Assembly: GCA_009691715.1 (NCBI GenBank)
Contig: SIAN01000029.1
Location: forward strand, 1-51,690
Length of the DNA: 51,690 nt
Direction of reading: 5' to 3'
Origin: Planctomycetota bacterium
Lineage (GTDB): Bacteria > Planctomycetota > B15-G4 > SIAN01
Numbering within the stretch: position 1 is the first letter of the stretch; every line of letters begins with the position of its first letter. The position numbers and the translations under genes were made by a program. Below the pieces are notes generated by a model. It searched no databases. It worked only from the letters and a program-made list of their open reading frames with translations, and was not told the origin of the DNA. Shown piece after piece: positions 19,856-29,358 of the stretch.

Positions 19856-20847
19856 CAGCAGCACCCTGGGCCGCGCGCATGCCAAGTCGGCGCGCTCACC
19901 CGGAAGTCGGGACGCGCCCCGAGCTCGGCCGCGACGCGATCGGAGACCTGCATCGGCGTACCGCTCTGGAACGGGAACTTGTCGTCGCGATACCAGGTGC
20001 CCTTGCCCACGAACGTCGCGCAGCGGCCGGTGTAGACGTCGGGCGCCGCCTCGACCCGCGGTCCCTTGATCGCCAGCAGTTCGAGGCTTTCGAGCATGAG
20101 TTCGCGATCGAGCGCCTTGAACTCGGCCGGCGTCAGCAACCGATAGGGCCGCCGCGCGCGCACGACCAACTGCTGCAGCCCGGCACGGTGGAGCGCCGCG
20201 AGGTACTCGTCGTAAGTGACGCAACCGGAGACGCAGCGCGCGCGGAGCGTGTTGTCGTCGCGCAGTGCCTGCGGGATCGGACGCGGCGTGATCGGGTCGC
20301 TGGTGGAGAAGCGGCCACCCACCTTCAGCACTCGCACAACCTCGGACAGCGCCTTCGCCAGATCGCCCGCGACGAAGACATTGAACAGGCAGTTCTGCGC
20401 CACCACCTCGACGCTGCCCGCATCGACCGGAAGTTCCTCCGCGCGCCCGTCCACGATCTGCACGAAGTCGCGCCGGAACCAAGGATTCAATCGTTCCGCC
20501 TCGATCAGGTTGGCCTGCGCCGCGTCGCGCATCTCCGCCACCGGATCGACCGCGATCACGCCGCCCGGCCGACGCCGGAAGTAGGCGAACTGCAGCGCTT
20601 CGAGCCCCCCGCCCACGCCGACGTAGAGGATCGGCCGGCTGCCGGTCAGGTCAGTCGGATGGACGGTCGAGCCGCAGCCGTAGTTCATCTCCAGCATGCG
20701 CGGCGGAATCACCAGATCGGGGAGCGTCCAGGCCCCACCATCGACGCAACAGAGGCTCGTGTCGGGTTCGAGCGCCGCCTGCGCGTAGACGTCGTGCAGG
20801 GCACCGCGCCTGGCCGCAACCTCTGCGGCGAGTGGATCGTCGGTCAT
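19855..20847 (-). CDS. arsM: Arsenite methyltransferase, arsenosugar-biosynthesis type
   Basis: 330 aa. SAM-dependent methylation of arsenite, in this subgroup as the entry to arsenosugar formation. Signatures: SLCCVDGGAWTLPDLVIPP near residue 31, MNYGCGSTVHPTDL, the SAM loop ILYVGVGGGLEALQFAYF, NPWFRRDFVQIVDG, AQNCLFNVF (candidate arsenic-binding Cys), and the very C-terminal GPGCC. This overall pattern is that of the arsenosugar ArsM group rather than the resistance-type enzyme. The ATG overlaps the stop of the upstream gene (ATGA). The radical-SAM partner ArsS was not found in the window. Confidence 0.88.
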   Translation of the reverse strand: MTDDPLAAEVAARRGALHDVYAQAALEPDTSLCCVDGGAWTLPDLVIPPRMLEMNYGCGSTVHPTDLTGSRPILYVGVGGGLEALQFAYFRRRPGGVIAVDPVAEMRDAAQANLIEAERLNPWFRRDFVQIVDGRAEELPVDAGSVEVVAQNCLFNVFVAGDLAKALSEVVRVLKVGGRFSTSDPITPRPIPQALRDDNTLRARCVSGCVTYDEYLAALHRAGLQQLVVRARRPYRLLTPAEFKALDRELMLESLELLAIKGPRVEAAPDVYTGRCATFVGKGTWYRDDKFPFQSGTPMQVSDRVAAELGARPDFRVSAPTWHARGPGCC

Positions 20848-23800
20848 TGACCCGCTCGCGGCGCGCGTTCGGCGGCGCGAGCGGCGTCGATCACCTGCAT
20901 CTCTGCCTCGAGTCGACGCTGCGACTCGAGCGAGCGTCCATCGTCGCCGAGTTCCTCGATTCGACGATGCGCACGTGCCGCGAGATTTGGCTTGCCGGCC
21001 GCCTTGGCCTGCGTCTCGAGTTCGCTCCACGCCGAGAGGTACCACGGATCGACGGCGACGACCTGTTCGAGCAGCGCGACGGATTCGCTCACGAGACCGA
21101 GCGCGAACAGCATGCGCGCCTTGTCGACTTTGGGCGCCTGCTTCCACGGCGCCGATGCCGCCGCATGGCGGTCGACCAAGGCCAGCACTTCTGCCGTCGC
21201 CGTCCGGTCGCCGAGCTTCGCGAGCGCGGCGAACTTGAGCGACTCGGGATGGTCGGGCGCGAATCGCGCCACCTTCGCCATCAACCCCATGACCTCGTTC
21301 TTGCGCTCGCCATGGAGCTCCAAGGACAGCCCGAACATCAGGAGCTTCGCGATCGACCAGCGCAACTCGTCATCGTCGGGATACCGGCGCACCATCTGCT
21401 CGCAGGCATCGACCCCCGCCGGCCGCAACAGCGCCGCCGCGCGTTCGGAGTCGAGCAGCCGTGCGGCGAGCTCCCGATTCGCTGCGACGCTCCGCTCGAG
21501 CCGCGCGGTCTGCGCGGGAGTGAGCGCGGGACGACCGTCGGCACCGCGTGAGAAGAGCGCGAACGGCGGCTCGGTCAGTGCCGCGATCAAGGTCGCGCCC
21601 GGCGACGCTTGGTTCCCCATCAACGCCGCCTCGGCCGCATATTCGAGGCTCGGTCGCGCGTCCGTCGTGCGCGGCCCATCGCCGACGAAGCGGCGCAGCG
21701 ACTCCGCGCCGGCCACGAAGTGGCGCAGCAGCGCGACCGCGTCGTAGGGACGATCGCCGAAGTTGGCGTTGGGCACCGGCACCGCAGCGAGCCGCGCTTC
21801 GAGCGCCGCGAAGTCGAGCGCGAGCGGCTTCTGCGAGCCGACCAGGAAGAGGTCGGGCTCGCCGAAAGCGGAGAACCAGAGCGACGCGTGCGGGAAGACG
21901 TCGAGGAAGGTCCGCACGATCGTCTTCAGCGTCTCGATCTCGAGCCCGTACCCCTGCACCCATTGCACACAAAGCCCGTGCTCCGGCTCGAGGCAGTTGG
22001 CGACGTCGCGGAACGACTCCGCCGTGAAGAGGTGGGCGACTCCTGGGATCCAGACGTTGCTCGGCTCCGAAATCACCAGGTCGTATTGCTCGCCGCCGTA
22101 GCGCAAGACCGTGCGCCCGTCGGCCTCGAGCATGCGGAAGCGCGGATCGAGGTCGCAGCGGCGATTGATCGCCGCAAACAACGGCATGGTGTCGACCACC
22201 TCGGGGCTGATCTCGGCGCAATCGACGCGCTCGAGCGGATGGCGCAGCACTTCGGCGGGCGTGTGTCCGGTCCCGAGTCCGATGACGAACGCGCTCCGCG
22301 CTCCCGGATGGAGCGCGGCCGGAATTGCGCCGAGCATCCCCTGCGTCGCCTGGTCGAAGCCATCGGTCGAGCCGGTGGTCTTGCCGTCGAGTTGGAGGAA
22401 ACGGTGCTCCCCCACCTGCACCACCGTGACCGAGGTCTCGAACGCCGAGCGATGAAAGCGGACGACCTTGTTGCTCTTGCGGGTCGTGCTGTCGCCGTAG
22501 GCCGGCACGTAGGCGGCGGTGTGCAGCACGCGGATCGGCCAGCCCGGCATCAGCAGCCAGACCAGCAGCGCCGCGCCGGCACCGCTTCCGGCCAGCGCGA
22601 GTCGCAACGTGGCGCCGATCGGCAACTGCAAAAGCGCCGGCAATGGCGTGATCAGCGCTCCCGCCAGCACCAGCAGCAGCGCGCGATCGAGGCGGAAGTT
22701 CGGCAGCACCCCCCACGCAACCACGGCGAGCCCGACGATGTTGCCGAGCGTCAGCGAAGCGTAGAGGCGGCTCGCGCGCCTTGCGTCGCCGCGCGGTGCC
22801 GCTGCGACCGCTGCCGAGTACGACGCGCCGAACGCACAGGTGATCGGCAGCAGGACCATCGCCGCAATCCAGGCGCGCAGGCGCAATTGCGCCCCGAGAT
22901 CGAAGACACCGTCGGGGCGCAGCGCCTCGACCTGTCCGGTCAGCCACTCGATGCGGCCGGAGAAGAGCAGCCCCCACCCGCTGACGACCATCCAGCAGAG
23001 CAGGTAGATCCACGACGCCGTGCGCTGGCCGCGTTCGACCAGCGGCTTCACCAGCAGCGAGCCGATGCCCAGTCCGCCAACGTAGACCGCCAGCACCAAC
23101 GTGAACGCGCGCGCCGTCGGGCCGAGCAGCAGTCCGAGCACGCGGAAGAGCACGGCCTGCAGCCCGAGCGAAACCATGCCGCCGATGAAGATCGACAGCA
23201 GCATCGGCCAGTCGCTCGGCTCGCGGGCGGCGACGGTAGGCGCAGTTCGCGAAGGCGCGGGCGTGCTCGCCGCGCTGGCCGGCAGCGCGCTCTTCGAGTA
23301 AGCGCTCGGCGCCGGCAATTGCATCAGCCCCGCGACCACGACGAGGTCGACGATCACCACCGCCCACGCGCCGTTCGCGACGCCGAGCATCGGCACCAGC
23401 ACGAATCCGCCGATCAACGTGCCGAGCGTCGCACCGATGGTATTGACGCCGTAGGCCAGCGCCGCGTTGCCGCGCCCGCCCTGGCTGCGCTCGAACGCCG
23501 CGATCGCAAACGGGAACGACAGCCCCATCAGGATCGTCGCCGGGATCATCAGCGCCGCGCCGGTCAGTCCGCGCAGCACCGAGCCCAACCCGCTGCCGAG
23601 CAGCTCGCCGCGCGAAAACATCGCGAACAGCGGATCGGCAACCGGCATCCCGATCACCGCCAGCAACGACAGCACGCCGGCGCCGAGCTCGAGCAGGAAG
23701 AACGCTCGACGCGGATCGGCAACCGTCGCCAACCGCCCCACCGCCAGCGCCGAGCCGATGAACAGCCCGGCCATGTAGATCGCGACCGTCGTGATCTGCG

Positions 23801-23915
23801 ACAACGCCGTGCCACCGACCCACGGGATCATCGCCCGCGACCAGAGCACTTCGACCGCGAGCGCGGCCAGACCCGTCATCGTCAGCGCAGCAAGCAGGGG
23901 CCAATCTCGTCGCAC
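20844..23915 (-). CDS. Fused multi-span membrane / spermidine-synthase-like protein
   Basis: About 1023 aa. The N-terminal ~500 residues hold some dozen helices, beginning LLAALTMTGLAALAVEVLWS, in the layout of 'fused MFS/spermidine synthase' proteins. Then comes a spermidine-synthase-like Rossmann domain: QLDGKTTGSTDGFDQATQG, AFVIGLGTGHTPAEVL, CAEISPEVV, YDLVISEPSNVWIPGVAHLF. A C-terminal helical region (~250 residues) looks TPR-like (ALGLVSESVALLEQVVAVDP). The chemistry of these fusions is not settled; polyamine formation is only one possibility. The start is taken as GTG 23915 because of the GGAGG at 23931-23927. An upstream TTG frame reaches 24020. Confidence 0.75.
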   Translation of the reverse strand: MRRDWPLLAALTMTGLAALAVEVLWSRAMIPWVGGTALSQITTVAIYMAGLFIGSALAVGRLATVADPRRAFFLLELGAGVLSLLAVIGMPVADPLFAMFSRGELLGSGLGSVLRGLTGAALMIPATILMGLSFPFAIAAFERSQGGRGNAALAYGVNTIGATLGTLIGGFVLVPMLGVANGAWAVVIVDLVVVAGLMQLPAPSAYSKSALPASAASTPAPSRTAPTVAAREPSDWPMLLSIFIGGMVSLGLQAVLFRVLGLLLGPTARAFTLVLAVYVGGLGIGSLLVKPLVERGQRTASWIYLLCWMVVSGWGLLFSGRIEWLTGQVEALRPDGVFDLGAQLRLRAWIAAMVLLPITCAFGASYSAAVAAAPRGDARRASRLYASLTLGNIVGLAVVAWGVLPNFRLDRALLLVLAGALITPLPALLQLPIGATLRLALAGSGAGAALLVWLLMPGWPIRVLHTAAYVPAYGDSTTRKSNKVVRFHRSAFETSVTVVQVGEHRFLQLDGKTTGSTDGFDQATQGMLGAIPAALHPGARSAFVIGLGTGHTPAEVLRHPLERVDCAEISPEVVDTMPLFAAINRRCDLDPRFRMLEADGRTVLRYGGEQYDLVISEPSNVWIPGVAHLFTAESFRDVANCLEPEHGLCVQWVQGYGLEIETLKTIVRTFLDVFPHASLWFSAFGEPDLFLVGSQKPLALDFAALEARLAAVPVPNANFGDRPYDAVALLRHFVAGAESLRRFVGDGPRTTDARPSLEYAAEAALMGNQASPGATLIAALTEPPFALFSRGADGRPALTPAQTARLERSVAANRELAARLLDSERAAALLRPAGVDACEQMVRRYPDDDELRWSIAKLLMFGLSLELHGERKNEVMGLMAKVARFAPDHPESLKFAALAKLGDRTATAEVLALVDRHAAASAPWKQAPKVDKARMLFALGLVSESVALLEQVVAVDPWYLSAWSELETQAKAAGKPNLAARAHRRIEELGDDGRSLESQRRLEAEMQVIDAARAAERAPRAGQ

Positions 23916-24043
23916 GGTCGCGCGCACCTCCGACAGGGAACCAGAACGGGCGGCGCGAGACTCTAGCCCGCCCCCCGCTACCGATCGCGTTGCCAGCACT
24001 GGCCGCGTGACCAGACGCAAGAAATGCGCTCTGATTGCGGACC
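23916..24043. promoter_or_regulatory. Divergent intergenic region between the membrane/spermidine-synthase gene and the giant CAP protein gene
   Basis: 128 bp separate the two divergent start codons. It must carry both promoters, including the GGAGG ribosome site for the minus-strand gene at 23931-23927. I see no clear sigma-70 boxes or operator repeats. Confidence 0.4.
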
Positions 24044-27000
24044 ATGATTCCGTTGCTCATGAGCTTGCTGCTGCTCCTGCGCCAAGAACCGACCCCCGCC
24101 ATTGATGCGCGCCAAGTGGCGACACTTCTCGAGCGCATGCAGGAAGCGCGGCGGACGCTGACGTTCGCGCCGGCGCAGGCGGAGCTGGCGGCGGTGGTCG
24201 CGGCGACGACGGAGGAGGCGCTCGCGCGGGTGCTGGCGGGGCACTCCGCCGATTTCCTGGCGGAAGCGACGTTGTTCGGCCAGCTCATCGCGCGCATCGC
24301 GGATGCGGCGCAGCAGGGGCAACCGCTGCCGTGGCCGGACGACGAGCTCGACATGGGCCTCGTGGTCAGTGGCGCGGATGCGGACGGCGTGACGTTGACG
24401 CGTGACGGCGTCGTGGCGAAGAAGGCGTGGGCGAGCTTTCCGCCGAAGCTGACGTTCACGTTCCTCGCGGCGCTGCCGTTGGCGCCGGCGGAGCGGCTCG
24501 AGTTGGCGCGGTTCGCGTTCTGGCGCGACCTCGACGGCGCCGCGATCGAGCAGCTCCGCGCGGCGCTCCTCGCCGATCCGTCGTTGAAGGAACGCAGCGA
24601 TCCGCTGCTGGCGAGGCAGCGCAGCGAAGAGGTGCCGCACGGCGGCTACGAGTGGCATCGCGGCCAGTTCCTGCCGGCGGCCGAGGTCAATCGCCGCCGC
24701 GCGCTCGAAGCGCTGGCGCAGCAGCTCGAACACACGCTCGACGCGGAAGCGCCGGTGCGGCTGGCGCAAGTGATCGGCGCGCCGGCGGGCGCGATCGACG
24801 ACTTCGCGCTGCGCCTGGTCGCGGCGACCCATCGCATCGTCGTCGAACTCGCGCAGCTCTACGAGGCGCCGCGCGACTGGATCCAGTCGTATCGCATCAG
24901 CAACAACCTGCGCCACCAGCGACTCGCGCAACTCGACGCGTGGCAGCCGGTGGCGAAGGCGGCGCTGGAGCTGATCGGGAAGTACGACAAGCCGCAGCAA
25001 CCCGACGTCGACGAGTTCCGCGAGCTGCTGGCCGAGAAAGCGAAGCTCTACGCCTCGCTGCGCAAGAGTGACGAGATCACCTTCGCGCGGCTCGATCCGC
25101 GCGCGGCCGAGACCCTGCTGCTGCGGCTCGAACGGCTCGAGCCGGCGCTGGCAGCGTTGCTCGACTACCGGCGGGCGTGGCATGGCGAGGTCGCCGATCC
25201 GTTCCCGGCAGTCTCACCGCAAGGCGCGAAAGTGCACGTATTGCCAGGCCGCAATGGTGCGGGGCTCGAAGAGGTGCTTTACGCGCTGCTCCATGCAAAG
25301 GCCGGCCGCACGCTGCCGTTCCTGCAGCGCGCCGAGGAGTTGCTGCGCGCCGAGCTCACACCGTGGGAGCGGGCGGTGCTGCGCGACTTCCACTGGGACG
25401 CGCTCGACGAATACGACGCGCGCGCGCTGACCAGCGCCGACCTCGAAGAGCAGGCGAACCTGACCGTGCTGAACGAGTACCGCCGCACGCTGCTGCTGGC
25501 GCCGTTCGAGCTCGACGAGCGGATGGTGATCGCCGCGCGCGGCCACTCGCAGGAGATGAAGGACATCGGCTACTTCGGCCACGATTCGCCGACCGAGAAG
25601 CTGCGCACGCCGACCGATCGCGTGCGAGTCGCCGGCTACGGCGGCGGCGCGGGCGAGAACTGCTACGCGGGCGGCGGCGGCGGGCGGGGTGCGTTCGAAG
25701 CGTGGTACCACAGTCCCGGCCACCATCGCGGCATGGTTTCGGGCGGCCCCCACTTCGGCTGCGGCACCGACACCACGCACGCGCTCTGGACCCAGAACTT
25801 CGGCGGCACCGATTGGGGCTGGCGGCGCTGGTTTCCGACGCTCACGCAAGACGAGAGCGACGCTGTCGAGACCGCACTCACGAAGCTCGCACGCACCAAG
25901 CACGACACTTGCCGCGATGAACTCGACGCGCTGCTCGAACTCGGCGGCAGGGCGCTGCCGGCGATGAGCCGCGCGTTGACGGCGGCACGCGTCAACGTGA
26001 GCTCGGACCAGCGCGGCTTCGCGACGCGACTTGCGCGCGCGACGGCGGTGGCGGCGGTCGCGGAAGGGATCCCGCAGGCGAGCGATCTGGCGATCGAGAC
26101 GTTGCTGACGCTGCTCGACGACAGTTCCGGCGTCGTGCGCGGCGAAGCGAACCTCGCGCTGCAGCACGTCACGGCGAAGAGCTTCGGCTTCGGCGCAAGC
26201 TTGGAGCCACCGGCACGCGCGGCCGCGGTGAAGCGTTGGCGCGACTGGTGGAAAGCGGCGCGCGAGGAGTTCACGCCTCAGATTGAAACCAACGTCGAAG
26301 AGATCGAGGCGTTCGATGTCGCCTCGCCGCTCGCCGGCGGCAAGAAGCGGCAGTCGCCGGATGCGCCAATCAAGGTCTTCTCGCCCGAGGAGCGCTTCGC
26401 ACTGGCGCGGCGTCTCGGCGGCAGTCGGCAGACGGAGGCGGCGGTCGGCCGCGCGCTCGACTGGCTGGTGCGCCATCAATCGGTGAATGGCAGTTGGGGC
26501 GCGAAGCAGTTCGAGGCGTGCTGCCGTGGCGAGAAGTGCGCCGGCACGGGCGCCTTCGATTTCGACGTCGGGCTCACCGGCCTCACGCTGTTGGCGCTGA
26601 TCCACGGCGGCAGCACGATCGAGATCGGCCCGCACCAGGGGGCCGTGAAGAAGGGTCTCGACTTCCTGGTCGCGCGGATGCAGGAGCACGGCAAGTTCAC
26701 CACCACCAGCGGTTGGTACATGTACCAGCACGCGCTCGCCACGCAGGCGCTGTGCGAGGGTTACGGCACCAGCGGCGATCCGTTCCTGAAGGTTGCGGCG
26801 CAGCGCGCAGTCGACTTCCTGATCTTCGCGCAACACCCCGAGCTCGGCGGCTGGCGCTACGAGGCGCGCAGCGATGCCGACACCTCGGTCACGGGCTGGG
26901 TGGTGCTGGCGCTGGTCGCCGCGCACGACGCGCGCTTGAAGGTCGCCGGGTTCCGCGGCGCGCGCGAGTGGATCGAGCGAGTCACCGAACCGTCCTACTA

Positions 27001-28321
27001 CCGCGTCGGCTACCAGAGCCCGCTCGACGCCGCGACGCAGGAGCCGCGCCTGACTGCGGTCGGCATCGTTTGCCGCCAAGCGCTCGGCACGCGGGCCAAT
27101 CACCCCGCGATCATGGTCGGCAAGGAGTGGTGCCTGCGCCAACTGCCGCGCGTCGAGCACACCGACCTCTACTTCGCCTACTACGCGACGCTTGGGCTGT
27201 TCCAGATCGGCGGCGAGTCGTGGCAACGCTGGAACGACGCGCTGGTGCCAGCACTGCTGCAGCGGATCCACCCGAATGACGCCGGGTGTCTGCGCGGCTC
27301 GTTCGACTCGCAGGGCGTGTTTCAGGAATACGGCGGGCGCGTCTACGCCACGGCGATGTGCGCGCTGATGCTCGAGGTCTACTACCGCTACGAGAAGTTC
27401 CCCGAGGTGCGCGGCCTCTCCATCACCGGCTCGCTCGAAAGCATCACCGCGCCGCTGATCGCCAAGCTCGGCAGCGGCGGCAGCGACATCGAGCGCGCCG
27501 TCGCGATGCGCCGCCTCGAAGAGGAACTCGGCACCTCGGCGCAGGCGCCGTTGCTGCAACTGCTGCGCACCAGCAGCGACCTCGCCGCAAAGCAGGACGC
27601 CGCCGAAGTGCTGGCCCACGTCGCCAACTCCGCCGGCCTCACCGATCTGCTGGGCCTGCTCGACGAGCCCGACGGCACCGTGCAGGAGCGATTGTTCCGT
27701 GCGGTCGGGCGCGCCGCCGATCCCAACTGCATCCCCGACCTCGCGCGCCGCCTCGCCGACGAACGACCGCACGTGCGCCGTTTTGCAGCGCGCACGCTCG
27801 GCCAGCTCGGTAGCACCGCCGCGCTCGCGCCGCTGATCGCGCGTCAGACCGTCGAACCCGACGGCGGCATCAAGGACGAAATCACGCAGGCGATCCGCAC
27901 GCTGTCGAACCGCGGCGCGCTTGACCTGCTGCTCGACGAGGCCGGATTTCTCGCCACCGAGGCAGCGCGTCGTGCCGATGTGCGCGAGGGGTTGCGCCTC
28001 TTGGAGAACCACCCGCTGCTGACGCGGATCGTCGCGGCGAAGGCTGGCGAACCGGAGTGCTATGCCGCCGCGATCGCTGCGCTGCGCGACCACGGCCGCC
28101 GCGCGCTGGTGCCGTTGCTGCTGGTCGCGCTCGCACTGCAGGACGCCGAAGCCCGCGGCTGGGCTGACCAACTGCTGATCGCGCTCGCCGGCCGCAATCA
28201 AGGCTTCGACGCGAATGCGATCGAACGAGTGCGCAAGGAAGCTGTCACGCGCTGGCGCGCCTGGTGGAAGTCAGCGCAGGAGCTGCTCGCGCCGAGCGAG
28301 ACGGAGCGACCAGCTCGGTAG
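24044..28321 (+). CDS. Giant exported CAP + HEAT + terpene-cyclase-like + HEAT protein
   Basis: 1425 aa from the ATG at 24044, starting with a short hydrophobic leader (MIPLLMSLLLLL). Residues ~20-470 are helical with no family recognised. A CAP/SCP domain follows (~475-590): LNEYRRTLLL, GHSQEMKDIGYFGHDSPTEK, AGYGGGAGENCYAGG, YHSPGHHRGMVSG. Then HEAT-like helices; a prenyltransferase/squalene-oxidase-repeat domain (~795-1115) with ALDWLVRHQSVNGSWG, LTGLTLLALIHGG and GGWRYEARSDADTSVTGW; and C-terminal HEAT repeats (~1140-1300). No DxDD cyclase acid motif was seen, so this is probably an alpha/alpha-toroid binding module rather than a cyclase. Such combinations suggest a large extracytoplasmic scaffold. 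Confidence 0.78.
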   Translation: MIPLLMSLLLLLRQEPTPAIDARQVATLLERMQEARRTLTFAPAQAELAAVVAATTEEALARVLAGHSADFLAEATLFGQLIARIADAAQQGQPLPWPDDELDMGLVVSGADADGVTLTRDGVVAKKAWASFPPKLTFTFLAALPLAPAERLELARFAFWRDLDGAAIEQLRAALLADPSLKERSDPLLARQRSEEVPHGGYEWHRGQFLPAAEVNRRRALEALAQQLEHTLDAEAPVRLAQVIGAPAGAIDDFALRLVAATHRIVVELAQLYEAPRDWIQSYRISNNLRHQRLAQLDAWQPVAKAALELIGKYDKPQQPDVDEFRELLAEKAKLYASLRKSDEITFARLDPRAAETLLLRLERLEPALAALLDYRRAWHGEVADPFPAVSPQGAKVHVLPGRNGAGLEEVLYALLHAKAGRTLPFLQRAEELLRAELTPWERAVLRDFHWDALDEYDARALTSADLEEQANLTVLNEYRRTLLLAPFELDERMVIAARGHSQEMKDIGYFGHDSPTEKLRTPTDRVRVAGYGGGAGENCYAGGGGGRGAFEAWYHSPGHHRGMVSGGPHFGCGTDTTHALWTQNFGGTDWGWRRWFPTLTQDESDAVETALTKLARTKHDTCRDELDALLELGGRALPAMSRALTAARVNVSSDQRGFATRLARATAVAAVAEGIPQASDLAIETLLTLLDDSSGVVRGEANLALQHVTAKSFGFGASLEPPARAAAVKRWRDWWKAAREEFTPQIETNVEEIEAFDVASPLAGGKKRQSPDAPIKVFSPEERFALARRLGGSRQTEAAVGRALDWLVRHQSVNGSWGAKQFEACCRGEKCAGTGAFDFDVGLTGLTLLALIHGGSTIEIGPHQGAVKKGLDFLVARMQEHGKFTTTSGWYMYQHALATQALCEGYGTSGDPFLKVAAQRAVDFLIFAQHPELGGWRYEARSDADTSVTGWVVLALVAAHDARLKVAGFRGAREWIERVTEPSYYRVGYQSPLDAATQEPRLTAVGIVCRQALGTRANHPAIMVGKEWCLRQLPRVEHTDLYFAYYATLGLFQIGGESWQRWNDALVPALLQRIHPNDAGCLRGSFDSQGVFQEYGGRVYATAMCALMLEVYYRYEKFPEVRGLSITGSLESITAPLIAKLGSGGSDIERAVAMRRLEEELGTSAQAPLLQLLRTSSDLAAKQDAAEVLAHVANSAGLTDLLGLLDEPDGTVQERLFRAVGRAADPNCIPDLARRLADERPHVRRFAARTLGQLGSTAALAPLIARQTVEPDGGIKDEITQAIRTLSNRGALDLLLDEAGFLATEAARRADVREGLRLLENHPLLTRIVAAKAGEPECYAAAIAALRDHGRRALVPLLLVALALQDAEARGWADQLLIALAGRNQGFDANAIERVRKEAVTRWRAWWKSAQELLAPSETERPAR

Positions 28322-28344
28322 GTGCGAGGCCGTAACCGCAGCCG

Positions 28345-28761
28345 CTAACTCGATCGCGAACGATCGGGCCAGATCTTCCGACCGTCGACCAACATCGCAG
28401 CAACCCACTGCGGATCGAGCCGCATCGTGTGGCTGCGAGCCGGTGAGAGTTGGTCCTCGGGGAACAGTTCGCGAACGCGTACGAACACGAGCCGACCGTC
28501 TTCCATCCCGGTGAACCGCATCCCGCCGAATCCCACGCGGGCACACCCACTCGCGTCGTCCGCGAAGACGATCTGATCGGTCGGCAGAGAGACCCTGAGA
28601 CCGTCGGGAAAGAGCACGAAGGTGCCAGGTGGGCCGTTCCCGACGATCGGGAGCATCGACGCTCGATGGACCTCACGCAGAAGCGACGACGGAACAGCGA
28701 ACTCGACGAGCAGTGGGAACTCGTTCGGTGACAGGCTCGAGTCAGCTTCCGTGTTCAACAA
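28345..28761 (-). CDS. Hypothetical protein, 138 aa
   Basis: A coding-looking frame from a TTG at 28761 (LLNTEADSSLSPNEFPLL) to a TAG at 28345, convergent with the giant CAP gene. The sequence looks like a compact beta-rich protein (GTFVLFPDGLRVSLP, ARVGFGGMRFTGMEDGRLVF) without membrane segments or known motifs. Codon third positions are less GC-rich than in flanking genes, hinting at a different origin. The next in-frame ATG is about 35 codons inside, so the start is uncertain. Confidence 0.5.
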   Translation of the reverse strand: MLNTEADSSLSPNEFPLLVEFAVPSSLLREVHRASMLPIVGNGPPGTFVLFPDGLRVSLPTDQIVFADDASGCARVGFGGMRFTGMEDGRLVFVRVRELFPEDQLSPARSHTMRLDPQWVAAMLVDGRKIWPDRSRSS

Positions 28762-29178
28762 AGGGATGTTCGCTCCCGCGCCTTCGCGCTGCCACGACCT
28801 GCCTTGCTCAATACCACGACATTCTGAACTTCCCGTTCGACCTCAGGACACGGTGACTTCGGAAGGGCGGCGAACGTCGCCCGAAATCGCGGCGATGTCG
28901 ACGACTTCAAAGCGACTTGGGCACCAGTTGCCGCGCACGTCCTGCGTCGTGGTCCGCGAGCGCTTCATCCGCCAGTGCCGAAAGGCGCGCCGGCGTCTTC
29001 TTGAACGGTCTCCAAGGCGCGGAAGCGTAGCCCGGACGACACGTCTCACGGTGTCCGCCGCCGACTTCGGAGCGACCGCGGGATGCGTCGCCGCAATTCA
29101 GACCACGGCTTGGACTCGCCTCGGAACTTTCGCTATTTCCTCGCGGGCGACGTCGTGAGGCCGTGGGCGCGGGCGAAG
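28762..29178. other. 417-bp stretch without a convincing intact gene; possible degraded minus-strand ORF
   Basis: No intact gene is supported. On the minus strand, one frame ends at 28907 with FKKTPARLSALADEALADHD (coding-like codon use), and a neighbouring frame continues to 28843 with EVVDIAAISGDVRRPSEVTV. Together they look like a short gene broken by a frameshift. The first part resembles the C-terminal helix of small antitoxin-like proteins, which is weak evidence. No RNA gene or repeat seen. Confidence 0.3.
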
Positions 29179-29358
29179 ATGATCGACGTCGAGAGCGGCC
29201 CAGTGGCGGGCGGCCCACTCACGGGGGCGCTCGAACGCGACTTTTGCACCCACCTCTTATCGGTGCCGATGTGGATCGCGCTCGCCAGCTTCGTGCTGCT
29301 GCTCGTCCTCCGCCCAAACGGCCGCCGTCCGGTGGTCTCGACTGCGAAGCGGACGTGA
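29179..29358 (+). CDS. Small membrane protein, 59 aa
   Basis: From the ATG at 29179 (MIDVESGPVAGGPLTG) with one C-terminal helix (MWIALASFVLLLVL) and a basic tail. The stop overlaps the GTG of the DUF3293 gene (GTGA), which supports a real gene. No family recognised. Confidence 0.45.
   Translation: MIDVESGPVAGGPLTGALERDFCTHLLSVPMWIALASFVLLLVLRPNGRRPVVSTAKRT

Noticed and set aside
18731..20482. 583-aa start for the CobW-like GTPase
   Set aside because: The extra N-terminal ~209 residues are an out-of-frame reading of arsM; the TGATG overlap gives the real start at 19855.
21609..23966. 785-codon plus-strand frame opposite the fused membrane/spermidine-synthase gene
   Set aside because: Arg/Glu/Gln-rich translation with no motifs; it mirrors a well-supported minus-strand gene and is a high-GC antisense shadow.
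25214..28201. 995-codon minus-strand frame opposite the giant CAP protein
   Set aside because: Low-complexity antisense frame; the plus strand shows clear CAP and toroid motifs.
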